Shown in pieces: positions 14,334 through 21,842 of a stretch of 32,936 nt of DNA. Position 1 is the stretch's first letter. Each line of letters opens with the position of its first letter. The translations under genes were made by a program, and so were the position numbers. Source of the DNA: a bacterium 210917-SL.2.15. Its GTDB lineage: Bacteria > Bacillota > Clostridia > Oscillospirales > Oscillospiraceae. The stretch spans positions 1 through 32,936 of the forward strand of contig JAJCJC010000023.1 in NCBI GenBank assembly GCA_020555605.1. The letters are read 5' to 3'. Below the pieces are notes generated by a model. That model made no database searches and was not told where the DNA came from. It was given only the letters and a program-made list of their open reading frames with translations.

Positions 14334-15650
14334 ATGGCTGAATTAGTTTACGATAAAGACGGACGGCTCCTCTTTACCAAGGAGATGAAAAAGGAGTATA
14401 CGCTCCTGATGCCACAGATGCTGCCGGTACATTTCGGCATGTTCCAAAAGCTTTTGCAGCTGGAAGGCTATCAGGTGGATATGCTGACTACCCACCACCG
14501 CGCGATTGTGGAGGAGGGGCAGAAATATGTACATAACGACACCTGCTACCCGGCCCTTCTGGTCATCGGTCAGCTGATCGAGGCGGTGAAAAACGGCGGA
14601 TACGATCCCCATAAGGTGGCGCTGCTCATTACCCAGACCGGAGGCGGCTGCCGCGCCTCAAACTATATTCACCTGCTGCGCAAAGCGCTGCATAAGGCGG
14701 GCTATGATTATATCCCCGTGATCTCCGTCAGCTTCGGCGTGGAGAAAAACCCGGGCTTTGGCCTGAGTCTGAGCCTGATCCGCAAGCTGGCCTATGCGAT
14801 GCTCTACGGCGATGTGATTGTGGATCTGGCCAACCAGGTGCGTCCTTACGAGACGAATGCCGGCGATGCCGACCGCATGACGGAGCAGTGGGAAAATACG
14901 CTGGTGGAGAGCTTCGGCAAGGGCAAACGCATGCGTTTCCCTGCCTTTGTACAGACGGTGAAGGAGATCGTGGCCGATTTTGAACGCATCTCCGTCCGAC
15001 AGGGGGAAAAAGTGAAGGTTGGCGTGGTGGGCGAGATCTATGTGAAATTCTCCCCGCTGGGCAACAACAATCTGGAGCAGTTTCTGCTCAGCGAGGGCTG
15101 CGAGGTGGTGGTGCCGGGACTGACGGATTTTATCATTTTTAAGATTTTCAACCGCATCACCGATATTGAACTGTACGGCGGCAGCCGGATTAAATATCTG
15201 GCCTGCAAGGTTTTGATGGATTATGTGGTGCGGCGGCAGAATGCCGTGATCGACATTGTGGGAAAATCCCGCTTCCGCGCGCCCACCCATTTTGAAACGA
15301 TCCACCGCAGCGTGCATGACTATTTGGGCGATGGCAACAAGATGGGCGAAGGGTGGCTTCTTACCGGCGAAATGCTGGAATTGATCCATGAGGGCATCCC
15401 AAACATCGTGTGCACCCAGCCCTTCGGATGCCTGCCCAACCACATCGTGGGCAAGGGCATGATCCGCCCGCTGAAGGACGATTATCCCGATTCCAACATT
15501 GTGGCCATTGATTATGATCCCTCGGCCACGGCGATCAATCAGGAGAACCGCATCAAGCTGATGCTGGCCAATGCCCGGCAGAAGCTCAAGCAGGAAAAGG
15601 GAGGCGTCTCTGCGGCGCCGGAGAAAAGGACCGCTGCCGGCGGTGTGTGA
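14334..15650 (+). CDS. 2-hydroxyacyl-CoA dehydratase (HgdB/HgdC-associated) family subunit, 438 aa
   Basis: In many relatives this sequence is the C-terminal third of one ~1400-residue protein fused to the activase. Here it is a separate gene. Conserved Cys segments are NDTCYPALLVIGQ (C71), TQTGGGCRASNY (C106) and CTQPFGCLPNHIVGKGM (C360, C366), suited to holding an iron-sulfur cluster. VGVVGEIYVKFSPLGNNNLE (about 227-246) begins the second Rossmann-like half. Canonical dehydratases need two such subunits and remove water from 2-hydroxyacyl-CoA by a ketyl radical. A true dehydratase role for this subgroup has not been established as far as I know. The start ATG has AAAGGA upstream. The C-terminal 25 residues are low-complexity. 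Confidence 0.87.
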   Translation: MAELVYDKDGRLLFTKEMKKEYTLLMPQMLPVHFGMFQKLLQLEGYQVDMLTTHHRAIVEEGQKYVHNDTCYPALLVIGQLIEAVKNGGYDPHKVALLITQTGGGCRASNYIHLLRKALHKAGYDYIPVISVSFGVEKNPGFGLSLSLIRKLAYAMLYGDVIVDLANQVRPYETNAGDADRMTEQWENTLVESFGKGKRMRFPAFVQTVKEIVADFERISVRQGEKVKVGVVGEIYVKFSPLGNNNLEQFLLSEGCEVVVPGLTDFIIFKIFNRITDIELYGGSRIKYLACKVLMDYVVRRQNAVIDIVGKSRFRAPTHFETIHRSVHDYLGDGNKMGEGWLLTGEMLELIHEGIPNIVCTQPFGCLPNHIVGKGMIRPLKDDYPDSNIVAIDYDPSATAINQENRIKLMLANARQKLKQEKGGVSAAPEKRTAAGGV

Positions 15651-15717
15651 AACGGCTGCGGCCGGGAGAGTGGCCGGCAGGTTCCGGCGATTCCGACCGG
15701 TGATTACCAAGCGGAAC

Positions 15718-15748
15718 AATGCGCAATGGCCGGCGGCCATTGCGCATT
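15718..15748. repeat. Perfect 14-bp inverted repeat between operon genes
   Basis: AATGCGCAATGGCC, loop GGC, GGCCATTGCGCATT. There is no T run, so it is unlikely to be an intrinsic terminator on its own. It lies 42 bases before the YbaK ATG and could be an RNA processing or stability hairpin, or a partial terminator. Confidence 0.6.
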
Positions 15749-15790
15749 TCCAACGAGAAGAAAATCCATTCAGAGGAGAGAGAAAACGAT

Positions 15791-16264
15791 ATGGCCATTG
15801 AACGGGTCCGGGCTTATTTCAGGGCGCTTCACATGGAAGAGCGCATCCGGGTTCTGGAGGCGTCCAGCGCCACGGTGGAACTGGCGGCCCAGGCGCTGCA
15901 GTGCGCGCCGGAGCGCATTGCCAAAACGCTGTCGTTTCTGGTGCAGGATCATCCGGTGCTGATCGTTGCTGCGGGCGACGGGCGCATCGATAACCAGAAA
16001 TACAAGGCGCAGTTTGGTACCAAGGCGAAGATGCTTACGCCGGAACAGGCGGAAATGTTGGTGGGCCACGCTGTGGGAGGCGTCTGCCCCTTTGCGGTGA
16101 ACGAGGGCGTGGAGGTGTATCTCGATGTGTCCCTGAAGCGCTTTGAAACGGTGTTTCCTGCCTGTGGCAGCGCCAATTCCGCCATTGAGTTGACATTGGC
16201 GGAACTGGAAGGCTGCTCCGGCGCCCTGGCTTGGGTGGACGTATGCAAAGGATGGGCGGATTGA
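15791..16264 (+). CDS. YbaK/EbsC-type aminoacyl-tRNA deacylase (157 aa)
   Basis: A small cytoplasmic editing domain that hydrolyses mischarged tRNA (Cys-tRNA-Pro or related). The conserved catalytic-type lysine is K45 in ERIAKTLSFLVQ. The substrate loop GHAVGGVCPFAV is at about 92-103, and CGSANSAIELTLAEL follows near 125. Length fits the free-standing family. The start is ATG 15791, which has AGAGGAGAG upstream and begins the domain properly; the frame is open further 5' but without homology. It ends one base before the GTG of the MATE gene. Which tRNA is edited cannot be told from sequence. Confidence 0.9.
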   Translation: MAIERVRAYFRALHMEERIRVLEASSATVELAAQALQCAPERIAKTLSFLVQDHPVLIVAAGDGRIDNQKYKAQFGTKAKMLTPEQAEMLVGHAVGGVCPFAVNEGVEVYLDVSLKRFETVFPACGSANSAIELTLAELEGCSGALAWVDVCKGWAD

Positions 16265-16265
16265 A

Positions 16266-17648
16266 GTGGAGCAGAAGGACATTGTGTTGGAAGAGAAGCG
16301 TATAGAAGAAAATATTATGGGCACGCTGCCGGTGCGGCGTCTGCTGCTGACGATGGCCTGGCCCATGGTGCTCTCTATGTTCATTCAGGGCTGTTACAAT
16401 ATTGTGGACAGCATTTTTGTGGCTTATGTGTCTCAGGACGCGTTTATTGCGCTGACGTTGGTGTTTCCGATTCAAACGCTGTTGGTTTCCGTCAACGTGG
16501 GCATCGGCGTGGGTATCAATGCGCTGCTGTCCCGCCGCTTGGGCGAGGGACGCTATGACGACGCCAATGCCGTGGCGGCCCACGCCTATGTGATCTATCT
16601 TGCCTTTGGCGTGCTCTGTGCGGTGGTGGGAGTAGGCTTTGCGCGGCCGTTTATGGAGCTGTTCAGCGAAAATGCGACGGTGATCGAGTATGGGACCGTG
16701 TATCTGCGCATCATAACATTGTTTGCCTGGGGCATTTGTCTCCAATTTGCCGGCGAGCGCATGATGCAGGCCACGGGAAATCCCATTTGGAATATGTACA
16801 TCCAGGCATCGGGAGCAGTAATTAATCTGGTTATGGATCCTATTCTGATTTTTGGCTGGTTCGGCTTCCCGGCATTGGGTATTGCCGGTGCGGCGCTGGC
16901 TACGGTCATCGGACAGTCTTGCGGCGCCCTGATCGGTATCTATCTGGTACGGCGCCACGTCCGGCAGATCCATGTCTCGTTTCGGCGTTTCCGGCTGCGA
17001 ATGGATATTGTCGGCCCCGTGTTCCGCGTGGGTGCACCGGCAATTGTGGTGCAGAGCTTGTCCACTTTTATGTCCCTTGGCCTGAACAAAATTTTTGGGC
17101 TGTATTCGGAAACCTATGTGGCGGTGCTGGGCGCCTATTTCAAGCTGCAGAATTTTATTTATATGGTTGTATACGGCTTGGGTAACGCGGTGGTGCCGAT
17201 GATCGCCTTCAACTGCGGCGCCCATTCCCGAACGCGGGTGGTGGGCATCATCCGTTCCGCTATGGCGGCGGCCATTGTCAGTATGCTGGCCGGCATGGCG
17301 CTGCTGCTGGCTGTACCTGGGCCGCTGCTGGGATTGTTCAATCTGGAGAGTGAGGCGCTGGCCATTGGTATTCCGGCCATGCGGATTGTGAGCTTGTCCT
17401 TTGCGGCGGCGGGCGTGAGCCTGGTATGCTCCTACACCTTTCAGGCCACGGGCAGCAACAGCGCCAGTCTCGTGTTGGCCCTGCTGCGGCAAATCGTGAT
17501 TTTGCTGCCCCTGGCGGCCGTGCTGCTGCACACTGATCCCGCGCTGACCTGGTGGGCCTTTCCCATCGCGGAAGGCGTGTGCCTGATTCTGGCGCTGCTG
17601 TTGTTCCGCAGCGCCTACCGCAAGCGGATCGCGCCGTTGGGCGCATAA
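16266..17648 (+). CDS. MATE family efflux transporter (460 aa)
   Basis: Twelve membrane spans in two pseudo-symmetric halves, with MATE signatures LLLTMAWPMVLSMFIQGCYN near residue 27, NALLSRRLGEGRYDDA near 80, GERMMQATGNP (about 162-172), and VGAPAIVVQSL beginning the second half. These antiporters use a Na+ or H+ gradient to expel cationic drugs and dyes. The start is taken as GTG 16266, one base after the YbaK stop, with a weak GGGCGGA upstream. ATG 16317 is an alternative that would still keep all spans. It is probably co-transcribed with the YbaK gene and the following asparaginase gene (12-base gap). The substrate is unknown. Confidence 0.92.
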   Translation: MEQKDIVLEEKRIEENIMGTLPVRRLLLTMAWPMVLSMFIQGCYNIVDSIFVAYVSQDAFIALTLVFPIQTLLVSVNVGIGVGINALLSRRLGEGRYDDANAVAAHAYVIYLAFGVLCAVVGVGFARPFMELFSENATVIEYGTVYLRIITLFAWGICLQFAGERMMQATGNPIWNMYIQASGAVINLVMDPILIFGWFGFPALGIAGAALATVIGQSCGALIGIYLVRRHVRQIHVSFRRFRLRMDIVGPVFRVGAPAIVVQSLSTFMSLGLNKIFGLYSETYVAVLGAYFKLQNFIYMVVYGLGNAVVPMIAFNCGAHSRTRVVGIIRSAMAAAIVSMLAGMALLLAVPGPLLGLFNLESEALAIGIPAMRIVSLSFAAAGVSLVCSYTFQATGSNSASLVLALLRQIVILLPLAAVLLHTDPALTWWAFPIAEGVCLILALLLFRSAYRKRIAPLGA

Positions 17649-17660
17649 AGGAGAAGAAGA

Positions 17661-18668
17661 ATGAAACAGAAAAAATTGCTGCTGCTGACCACGGGAGGCA
17701 CCATTGCTTCGGCCGACACGGAGGCGGGGCTGGCTCCCACGATCACTGGCGCGGGATTGACTGCGTTTGTAGGCAGCATGCTCAGCGCATTTGACGTGGA
17801 GGTGCAAGATATCCTGCGCTTGGATTCCTCGAATATGCAGCCGGAGGAGTGGGAGTTTATCGCTCGCACGATTCACGAGTGCTGGGGGGAGTACGACGGT
17901 GTGGTGCTCACACATGGCACTGATACCATGGCCTACACCGCTGCAGCCCTCAGCTTCCTGCTGCAGGGCATTCCGATTCCTGTGGTGCTTACCGGGGCGC
18001 AGCTGCCCATTACCCATCCTCTGAGCGATGCCACGGACAATCTGCGCACAGCCTTTGCCATGGCGGCTTCAGGCCGGGGCGGCGTGTACTTGGCATTTGA
18101 CCGGCGGGTGATTTTAGGTACCCGGGCGGTTAAGACCCATACCATGGATTTCTGTGCCTTTGACAGCGTCAACGCGCCTTTTGCTGCGGAAGTGAACGCC
18201 CATGGGCTGGTACTCAACGAGGCGGTGCTGCCGCAGCCCCGGGCGGACTATGCGCTGCAGGACGGACTGTGCCGGCAGGTCTTTCTGCTCAAGCTGGTGC
18301 CGGGGCTGGACCCGCATATTTTTGACCTGCTGCTGCAGATGGGCACGCGCGGCATTGTGATTGAGGCTTTCGGCGCGGGCGGCGTACAGTTTATTCGCCG
18401 GGATCTGACGCGCAAGCTCCATGAAGCAGTGCGTTGCGGCGTCAGCGTGGTGGTGTGCTCCCAGTGCCTGTATGAGCGCAGCGATTTTTCCCTTTATGAA
18501 GTAGGGCAGCGCGCCTTGGAGCAGGGGGTGATCCAGACCTTTGACATGACCACGGAGGCAGCGGTGACAAAGCTGATGTGGGTGCTGCACCGTGTCGGCG
18601 AGCCGCAGGAAGCGGCCGAGTGGTTCGGCCGGAATCTGGTGGGGGAGATCTCACTGCTGCACGAATAA
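17661..18668 (+). CDS. ansA: L-asparaginase, type I (335 aa)
   Basis: Hydrolyses asparagine to aspartate and ammonia. Both catalytic triad motifs are present: TTGGTIAS with nucleophile T14, and VLTHGTDTMAYTA with T87 and D88, plus K158 in GTRAVKTHTMDF. Length and the GIVIEAFGAGG dimer segment (around 233) fit the cytoplasmic type I enzyme. No signal peptide is visible. ATG 17661 follows AAAGGAGAAG. The gene is last in the YbaK-MATE-asparaginase run and is closed by the hairpin at 18736-18775. Gene symbol is given for the family; type I versus II is judged by the missing signal. Confidence 0.9.
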   Translation: MKQKKLLLLTTGGTIASADTEAGLAPTITGAGLTAFVGSMLSAFDVEVQDILRLDSSNMQPEEWEFIARTIHECWGEYDGVVLTHGTDTMAYTAAALSFLLQGIPIPVVLTGAQLPITHPLSDATDNLRTAFAMAASGRGGVYLAFDRRVILGTRAVKTHTMDFCAFDSVNAPFAAEVNAHGLVLNEAVLPQPRADYALQDGLCRQVFLLKLVPGLDPHIFDLLLQMGTRGIVIEAFGAGGVQFIRRDLTRKLHEAVRCGVSVVVCSQCLYERSDFSLYEVGQRALEQGVIQTFDMTTEAAVTKLMWVLHRVGEPQEAAEWFGRNLVGEISLLHE

Positions 18669-18735
18669 AGTGGTCGTGCTCCTCAGCGGGCATCGTTTCA
18701 GGACCGATGGGAAAACGGCGTAAAACGCTAAAAGA

Positions 18736-18775
18736 AAAACCACAGGCTTTTCTTATTGCAGAGGCCTGTGGTTTT
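18736..18775. terminator. Bidirectional intrinsic terminator between convergent genes
   Basis: AAAACCACAGGC pairs with GCCTGTGGTTTT, with T runs on both strands (GGTTTTT on plus, GGTTTTTC on minus). It serves the asparaginase gene from the left and the 133-aa gene from the right, whose last three codons lie inside the loop and stem. Confidence 0.85.
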
Positions 18776-19154
18776 GGTTTTTGGAAAGATACTGTTTGCC
18801 CAAGAAGCTGAAACCGGCCAGCAGATAGGCGCTGCACCACAGCGCCAGGAGTCCGGCCGGCGCATCTACAGGGAAAAGGGCCAGCCGCAGATAGAAAAAC
18901 AGCGTCAGAAGAAGGACGCACGCGCAGCGGGGCACTGTAACCAGCAGTTTATACTGCAGTGCCCGGCGGCGCTCCATGCGGCGGGGGCGGCTGCGCATGG
19001 AAGGATGCGGCGCAGAGGCGGCGGGGGCGGTGAAGGCGATTACCTTTTTGGGATTGTGGCGGTGCACGTCGCTGTAATTGATTACGTCCGGTTCCCGGAC
19101 GGCATCGTCCGTGCAGTGCAGTTTCCGCGCGCTGGTTTCGTAATTCATCGTCAT
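18753..19154 (-). CDS. Unknown small membrane protein (133 aa)
   Basis: ATG 19154 follows ATGAGGAACC, and the gene ends in TAA inside the bidirectional terminator. The first 65 residues are soluble and polar and contain KKVIAFTAPAASAPHPSMRS and a basic patch RRMERRRALQYK. The rest forms two membrane spans (about 70-90 and 98-118). No family was recognised. Its promoter contains a perfect 12-bp palindrome in the spacer, so it appears to be controlled by a repressor, perhaps together with the divergent MATE gene. The ORF and promoter are read directly, and regulation is inferred. Confidence 0.65.
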   Translation of the reverse strand: MTMNYETSARKLHCTDDAVREPDVINYSDVHRHNPKKVIAFTAPAASAPHPSMRSRPRRMERRRALQYKLLVTVPRCACVLLLTLFFYLRLALFPVDAPAGLLALWCSAYLLAGFSFLGKQYLSKNQNHRPLQ

Positions 19155-19229
19155 GGCAGGTTCCTCATTTCTCTCAATCTATCTGGCATGTTCGGCGAAA
19201 AATATCGAACTTTTGTTTTTGTATTTCAA

Positions 19230-19258
19230 ATTATAGAACAATTGTTCAAAAACGTCAA
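19230..19258 (-). promoter_or_regulatory. Promoter with a 12-bp palindromic operator in its spacer
   Basis: On the minus strand TTGACG (19258-19253), a 17-base spacer and a perfect TATAAT (19235-19230). The spacer contains GAACAATTGTTC (19236-19247), a perfect palindrome directly touching the -10. This is the usual position of a MarR- or TetR-type repressor site. TCGAAC half-site-like words also occur at 19205-19210 and 19266-19271. It drives the 133-aa gene at 19154. Confidence 0.75.
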
Positions 19259-19283
19259 CCAAGAATCGAACAAAAAATCGGAT

Positions 19284-19313
19284 TTGACAGTTTGACTAAA
19301 AAAAGAATACTTT
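19284..19313 (+). promoter_or_regulatory. Probable promoter of the second MATE gene
   Basis: Perfect -35 TTGACA (19284-19289) and an 18-base spacer to a weak -10 TACTTT (19308-19313). It is divergent from, and 26 bases away from, the palindrome promoter. Its position requires translation to start at ATG 19340 or ATG 19397 rather than at the TTG 19292 where the open frame begins. Confidence 0.5.
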
Positions 19314-19396
19314 TATTAGCACATTTGTATAGGTGGGCCATGGAGCAACGGGCCAAAGGGGTGTATAGTAAAGAAAATGTTAAGGAATTTGTGGCA

Positions 19397-20767
19397 ATGA
19401 AGAAGGGGACTGCAGTGGAAAAACGGGAGAAAAAGGAAATTGCATTTTCCAATGGGGATTTGCGGCGTCTGATTGTGCCGCTGCTGATCGAACAGCTGCT
19501 CAACTGCACCGTTGGCCTGCTGGACTCGCTGATGGTGTCCACCGTGGGTGAGGCGGCAGTGTCCGCTGTGTCGCTGGTAGACTGCGTGAATGTGTTGCTG
19601 TTGCAGGTGTTTGCGGCGCTGGCGGCTGGCGGGGCAATTGTGGCGGGACAGTATATCGGCTGCCGGGAAATGAAAAAGGCTTGTAAAGCCGGCCAGCAGC
19701 TGTTGCTTTCCCTGGGCGTTCTCTCGCTGGCGGTTATGGCGTTGATGTACTTTTTGGCGGATTTCCTGCTGCATGTGGTATTCGGGACCGTTACGCCGGA
19801 AGTATCCGGCTACGCGCAGACTTACCTGATGATCGTGAACCTGTCGATTCCCTTTATTGCGCTGTACAATGGCGGCGCAGCCCTGTTCCGGGTAATGGGC
19901 AATTCCAAAATTTCCATGCTGGTGGCGCTTTTGATGAATGCGGTGAACGTGGGCGGCAACGCGTTGCTGGTGTTCGGGTTCGGCATGGGCGTGGCTGGCG
20001 TGGCTATCCCCACCGTGGTATCCCGCGTGGTGGCGGCGGCGGTGATCCTGGCGCTGCTGTGCGGCAAAAAACATGAGATTCACCTGCAGCGGGGGATGTC
20101 CTGGAGGCCGGACTGGGGAATGATCCACAACATTATGTCCGTGGGCGTACCAAACGGCGTGGAAAACAGCTTGTTCCAGTTGGGAAAGATCGTGATGCTC
20201 AGCCTGATTTCTACCTGCGGCACGGCCTCCATTGCCGCTAACGCAATCGGCAACAATATCGCCCAGTATCAGATCCTGGGCGGCATGTCGGTGGGCATTG
20301 CGATGGTAACGGTGGTCAGTCAGTGCGTAGGGGCGGGGGATTACGAAAAAGTGCGCGCCTACACCCGCAAGCTGATGAAGCTGAGCTATCTGTTCATCCT
20401 GCTCATGGTGGGCGTTACGCTGGCCCTTCTGCCGCTGATCCTGCGCCTGTACAACGTTTCGCCTGAGGCCAACAGCTATGCGATCCGGTGCATCCTGCTG
20501 CATGCCATCTCCGCATGCGTGTTCTGGCCTCTGGCCTTTGCGCTACCCAATACGCTGCGGGCGGCAGGCGACGCCAAATTTACTATGGTCGTCAGCGTGA
20601 CGGTGATGTGGATCGTACGCATTGGTTGCGGGTATTTGCTGGGCGGCTATTTTGGCTGGGGGGTATTTGGCGTATGGACGGCTATGATTTTGGATTGGTG
20701 TTTCCGTATTCCGCCTTTTCTGCTGCGCTACCGCGGACACAAATGGGAGCATATGTCGTTGGTGTGA
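19397..20767 (+). CDS. MATE family efflux transporter, second copy (456 aa)
   Basis: Twelve membrane spans, with the MATE opening NGDLRRLIVPLLIEQLLNCT, then GLLDSLMVSTVGEAAVSAVS and AAGGAIVAGQYIGCRE. ATG 19397 is chosen because TAAGGA lies 10 bases upstream and the membrane region starts soon after. ATG 19340 would add 19 residues with a poorly spaced site. It is not closely similar to the MATE protein at 16266: the opening, loops and C-terminus differ, so it is not a recent duplicate. A palindrome-bearing divergent promoter just upstream suggests drug- or stress-responsive control. Substrate unknown. Confidence 0.9.
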   Translation: MKKGTAVEKREKKEIAFSNGDLRRLIVPLLIEQLLNCTVGLLDSLMVSTVGEAAVSAVSLVDCVNVLLLQVFAALAAGGAIVAGQYIGCREMKKACKAGQQLLLSLGVLSLAVMALMYFLADFLLHVVFGTVTPEVSGYAQTYLMIVNLSIPFIALYNGGAALFRVMGNSKISMLVALLMNAVNVGGNALLVFGFGMGVAGVAIPTVVSRVVAAAVILALLCGKKHEIHLQRGMSWRPDWGMIHNIMSVGVPNGVENSLFQLGKIVMLSLISTCGTASIAANAIGNNIAQYQILGGMSVGIAMVTVVSQCVGAGDYEKVRAYTRKLMKLSYLFILLMVGVTLALLPLILRLYNVSPEANSYAIRCILLHAISACVFWPLAFALPNTLRAAGDAKFTMVVSVTVMWIVRIGCGYLLGGYFGWGVFGVWTAMILDWCFRIPPFLLRYRGHKWEHMSLV

Positions 20768-20843
20768 TAACCTCATGAAACTTATGGCGCTTGCAACATG
20801 GCCGTTTGGAAGCACGGTTATCTCACAAAATGATATTAAAAAT

Positions 20844-20952
20844 ATGGTACATTCGATGGAGGACCGTATAGTCCGGTAAAAGAAAACGGGAGGATGAGTA
20901 AACCCGTCGGGAGGAATCCTATCAAATGAATCTGTATTCTTTTGAAGTGTGA
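20844..20952 (+). ncRNA. Candidate structured RNA or short-ORF cluster in an intergenic gap
   Basis: The gap after the MATE gene holds small stems (GGAC/GTCC at 20861-20874, ACGGG/CCCGT at 20886-20907) and three mini-ORFs: MVHSMEDRIVR (20844-20879), MSKPVGRNPIK (20894-20929) and MNLYSFEV (20926-20952). The last has GGGAGGA 10 bases upstream and overlaps its predecessor by ATGA. No known RNA family is matched with certainty. No strong promoter is visible. It may be a leader remnant, a sRNA or chance. Confidence 0.3.
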
Positions 20953-20970
20953 AATGGAATTTTTATACCG

Positions 20971-21006
20971 GTAGGGACCGGCGCGGCTGAACGCGCTGGT
21001 CCCTAC
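20971..21006. terminator. Long hairpin between convergent genes
   Basis: GTAGGGACCGGCGCG pairs with CGCGCTGGTCCCTAC (15 bp, one G-U) around loop GCTGAA. The nearest T run on the plus strand (21022-21028) is 15 bases away and the minus side has none, so it is a structural hairpin that may end transcription only weakly. It sits between the MATE and thioesterase genes. Confidence 0.5.
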
Positions 21007-21061
21007 TTGAGCGTTCTATTCTTTTTTTATGGTAAAAACACCGGCAAGGTACGGATCCTGC

Positions 21062-21520
21062 TCAGGTTGTGCGCAGGGCCAGATATGCCCCGCTGGCGGT
21101 AGCCAGCGTCTTTTCCGGCGCGTCGGCGGTGAAAACCTCGGCTGAAACGTAATTAACAATCCGACCGGGCTTGTCCATATGCGTCCGAACCAGCACCGGC
21201 CCATCGACGGGAACAGGACGCAGGTAGGAGATGTTCATAGTGATGGTGGGCGTCATACCACCGGCATAAAAAGAGGAGAGATGGCCCATGGCGGTGTCGA
21301 AGATCACGCCGACCATACCGCCGTGAAGGGCGCCGCCGGGATTTGCGTATTCCTTGCGCAGCGCAAAAGAGCAGGTATAGATGCGCGCTTCGGGATTGCA
21401 GCTTTCAAAATGAGGACACAGCCAGCTGTTGATGGTGCCGGCGTGTTCTTCCAGCACCTGCTGCTCCAGGGTGCGCAGGGCGGCCTCCATGGCCTGTCGG
21501 GTGAGGGAATGTTCGGACAT
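21062..21520 (-). CDS. PaaI-family hotdog-fold thioesterase (152 aa)
   Basis: A single hotdog domain that hydrolyses acyl-CoA thioesters. The family motif NPGGALHGGMVGVIFDTAMGH holds H66-G67-G68 and the catalytic-type D75. After it come ITMNISYLRPVPVDGPVLVR and ATASGAYLAL, the usual sheet edges. ATG 21520 follows GGAGG with 9 bases between. It is transcribed alone, facing the MATE gene. Acyl specificity cannot be read from sequence. The N-terminal 40 residues form the extra helix seen in many such clostridial proteins. Confidence 0.9.
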   Translation of the reverse strand: MSEHSLTRQAMEAALRTLEQQVLEEHAGTINSWLCPHFESCNPEARIYTCSFALRKEYANPGGALHGGMVGVIFDTAMGHLSSFYAGGMTPTITMNISYLRPVPVDGPVLVRTHMDKPGRIVNYVSAEVFTADAPEKTLATASGAYLALRTT

Positions 21521-21732
21521 GGTAAAAACCTCCGTTTAGTAGATTCAATAAAATCTTATTTTACACGATGTTTCCTTTTTTGTACAGAGGTCTGCAGCCC
21601 GGGATGCAAATTGGATACATCGCCGCGGTATCATGCCATAAAAACAAACTGTTTTCAGATGGGTGCTGCTGCGGTTTGCAGGCGGTTAAAAAAGAATGAC
21701 AAAGGGAGCGCTTTTTTGTAACCCTTTTGCTG

Positions 21733-21761
21733 TTGACCGCAGCGAATAACTGTGTTATGTA
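21733..21761 (+). promoter_or_regulatory. Possible promoter of the ABC exporter operon
   Basis: TTGACC (21733-21738), a 17-base spacer and TATGTA (21756-21761), with a better-looking TATGAT at 21764-21769 just after. It lies about 80 bases before the adaptor ATG. The remainder of the 21521-21842 gap shows no gene. Confidence 0.4.
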
Positions 21762-21842
21762 TTATGATACAGTTGCTCCGCGCATGGGCAGGACGACACT
21801 GTGCCAAACAGATGGATCAAGGAGAGCGAGGGACAGAAACCT

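Noticed and set aside
16035..18017. 660-residue minus-strand open frame
   Set aside because: It crosses the YbaK, MATE and asparaginase genes in antisense and is rich in His/Gln/Arg as expected for a shadow.
19292..19396. TTG 19292 as the start of the second MATE protein
   Set aside because: It overlaps the -35 and -10 of the likely promoter and has no ribosome site; ATG 19397 has both a site and a family-like N-terminus.
20844..20940. Guanidine-I (ykkC) riboswitch
   Set aside because: Only ACGGGAGGAT-like bases match; the 5' conserved core is missing and no gene follows on the same strand in a controllable position.
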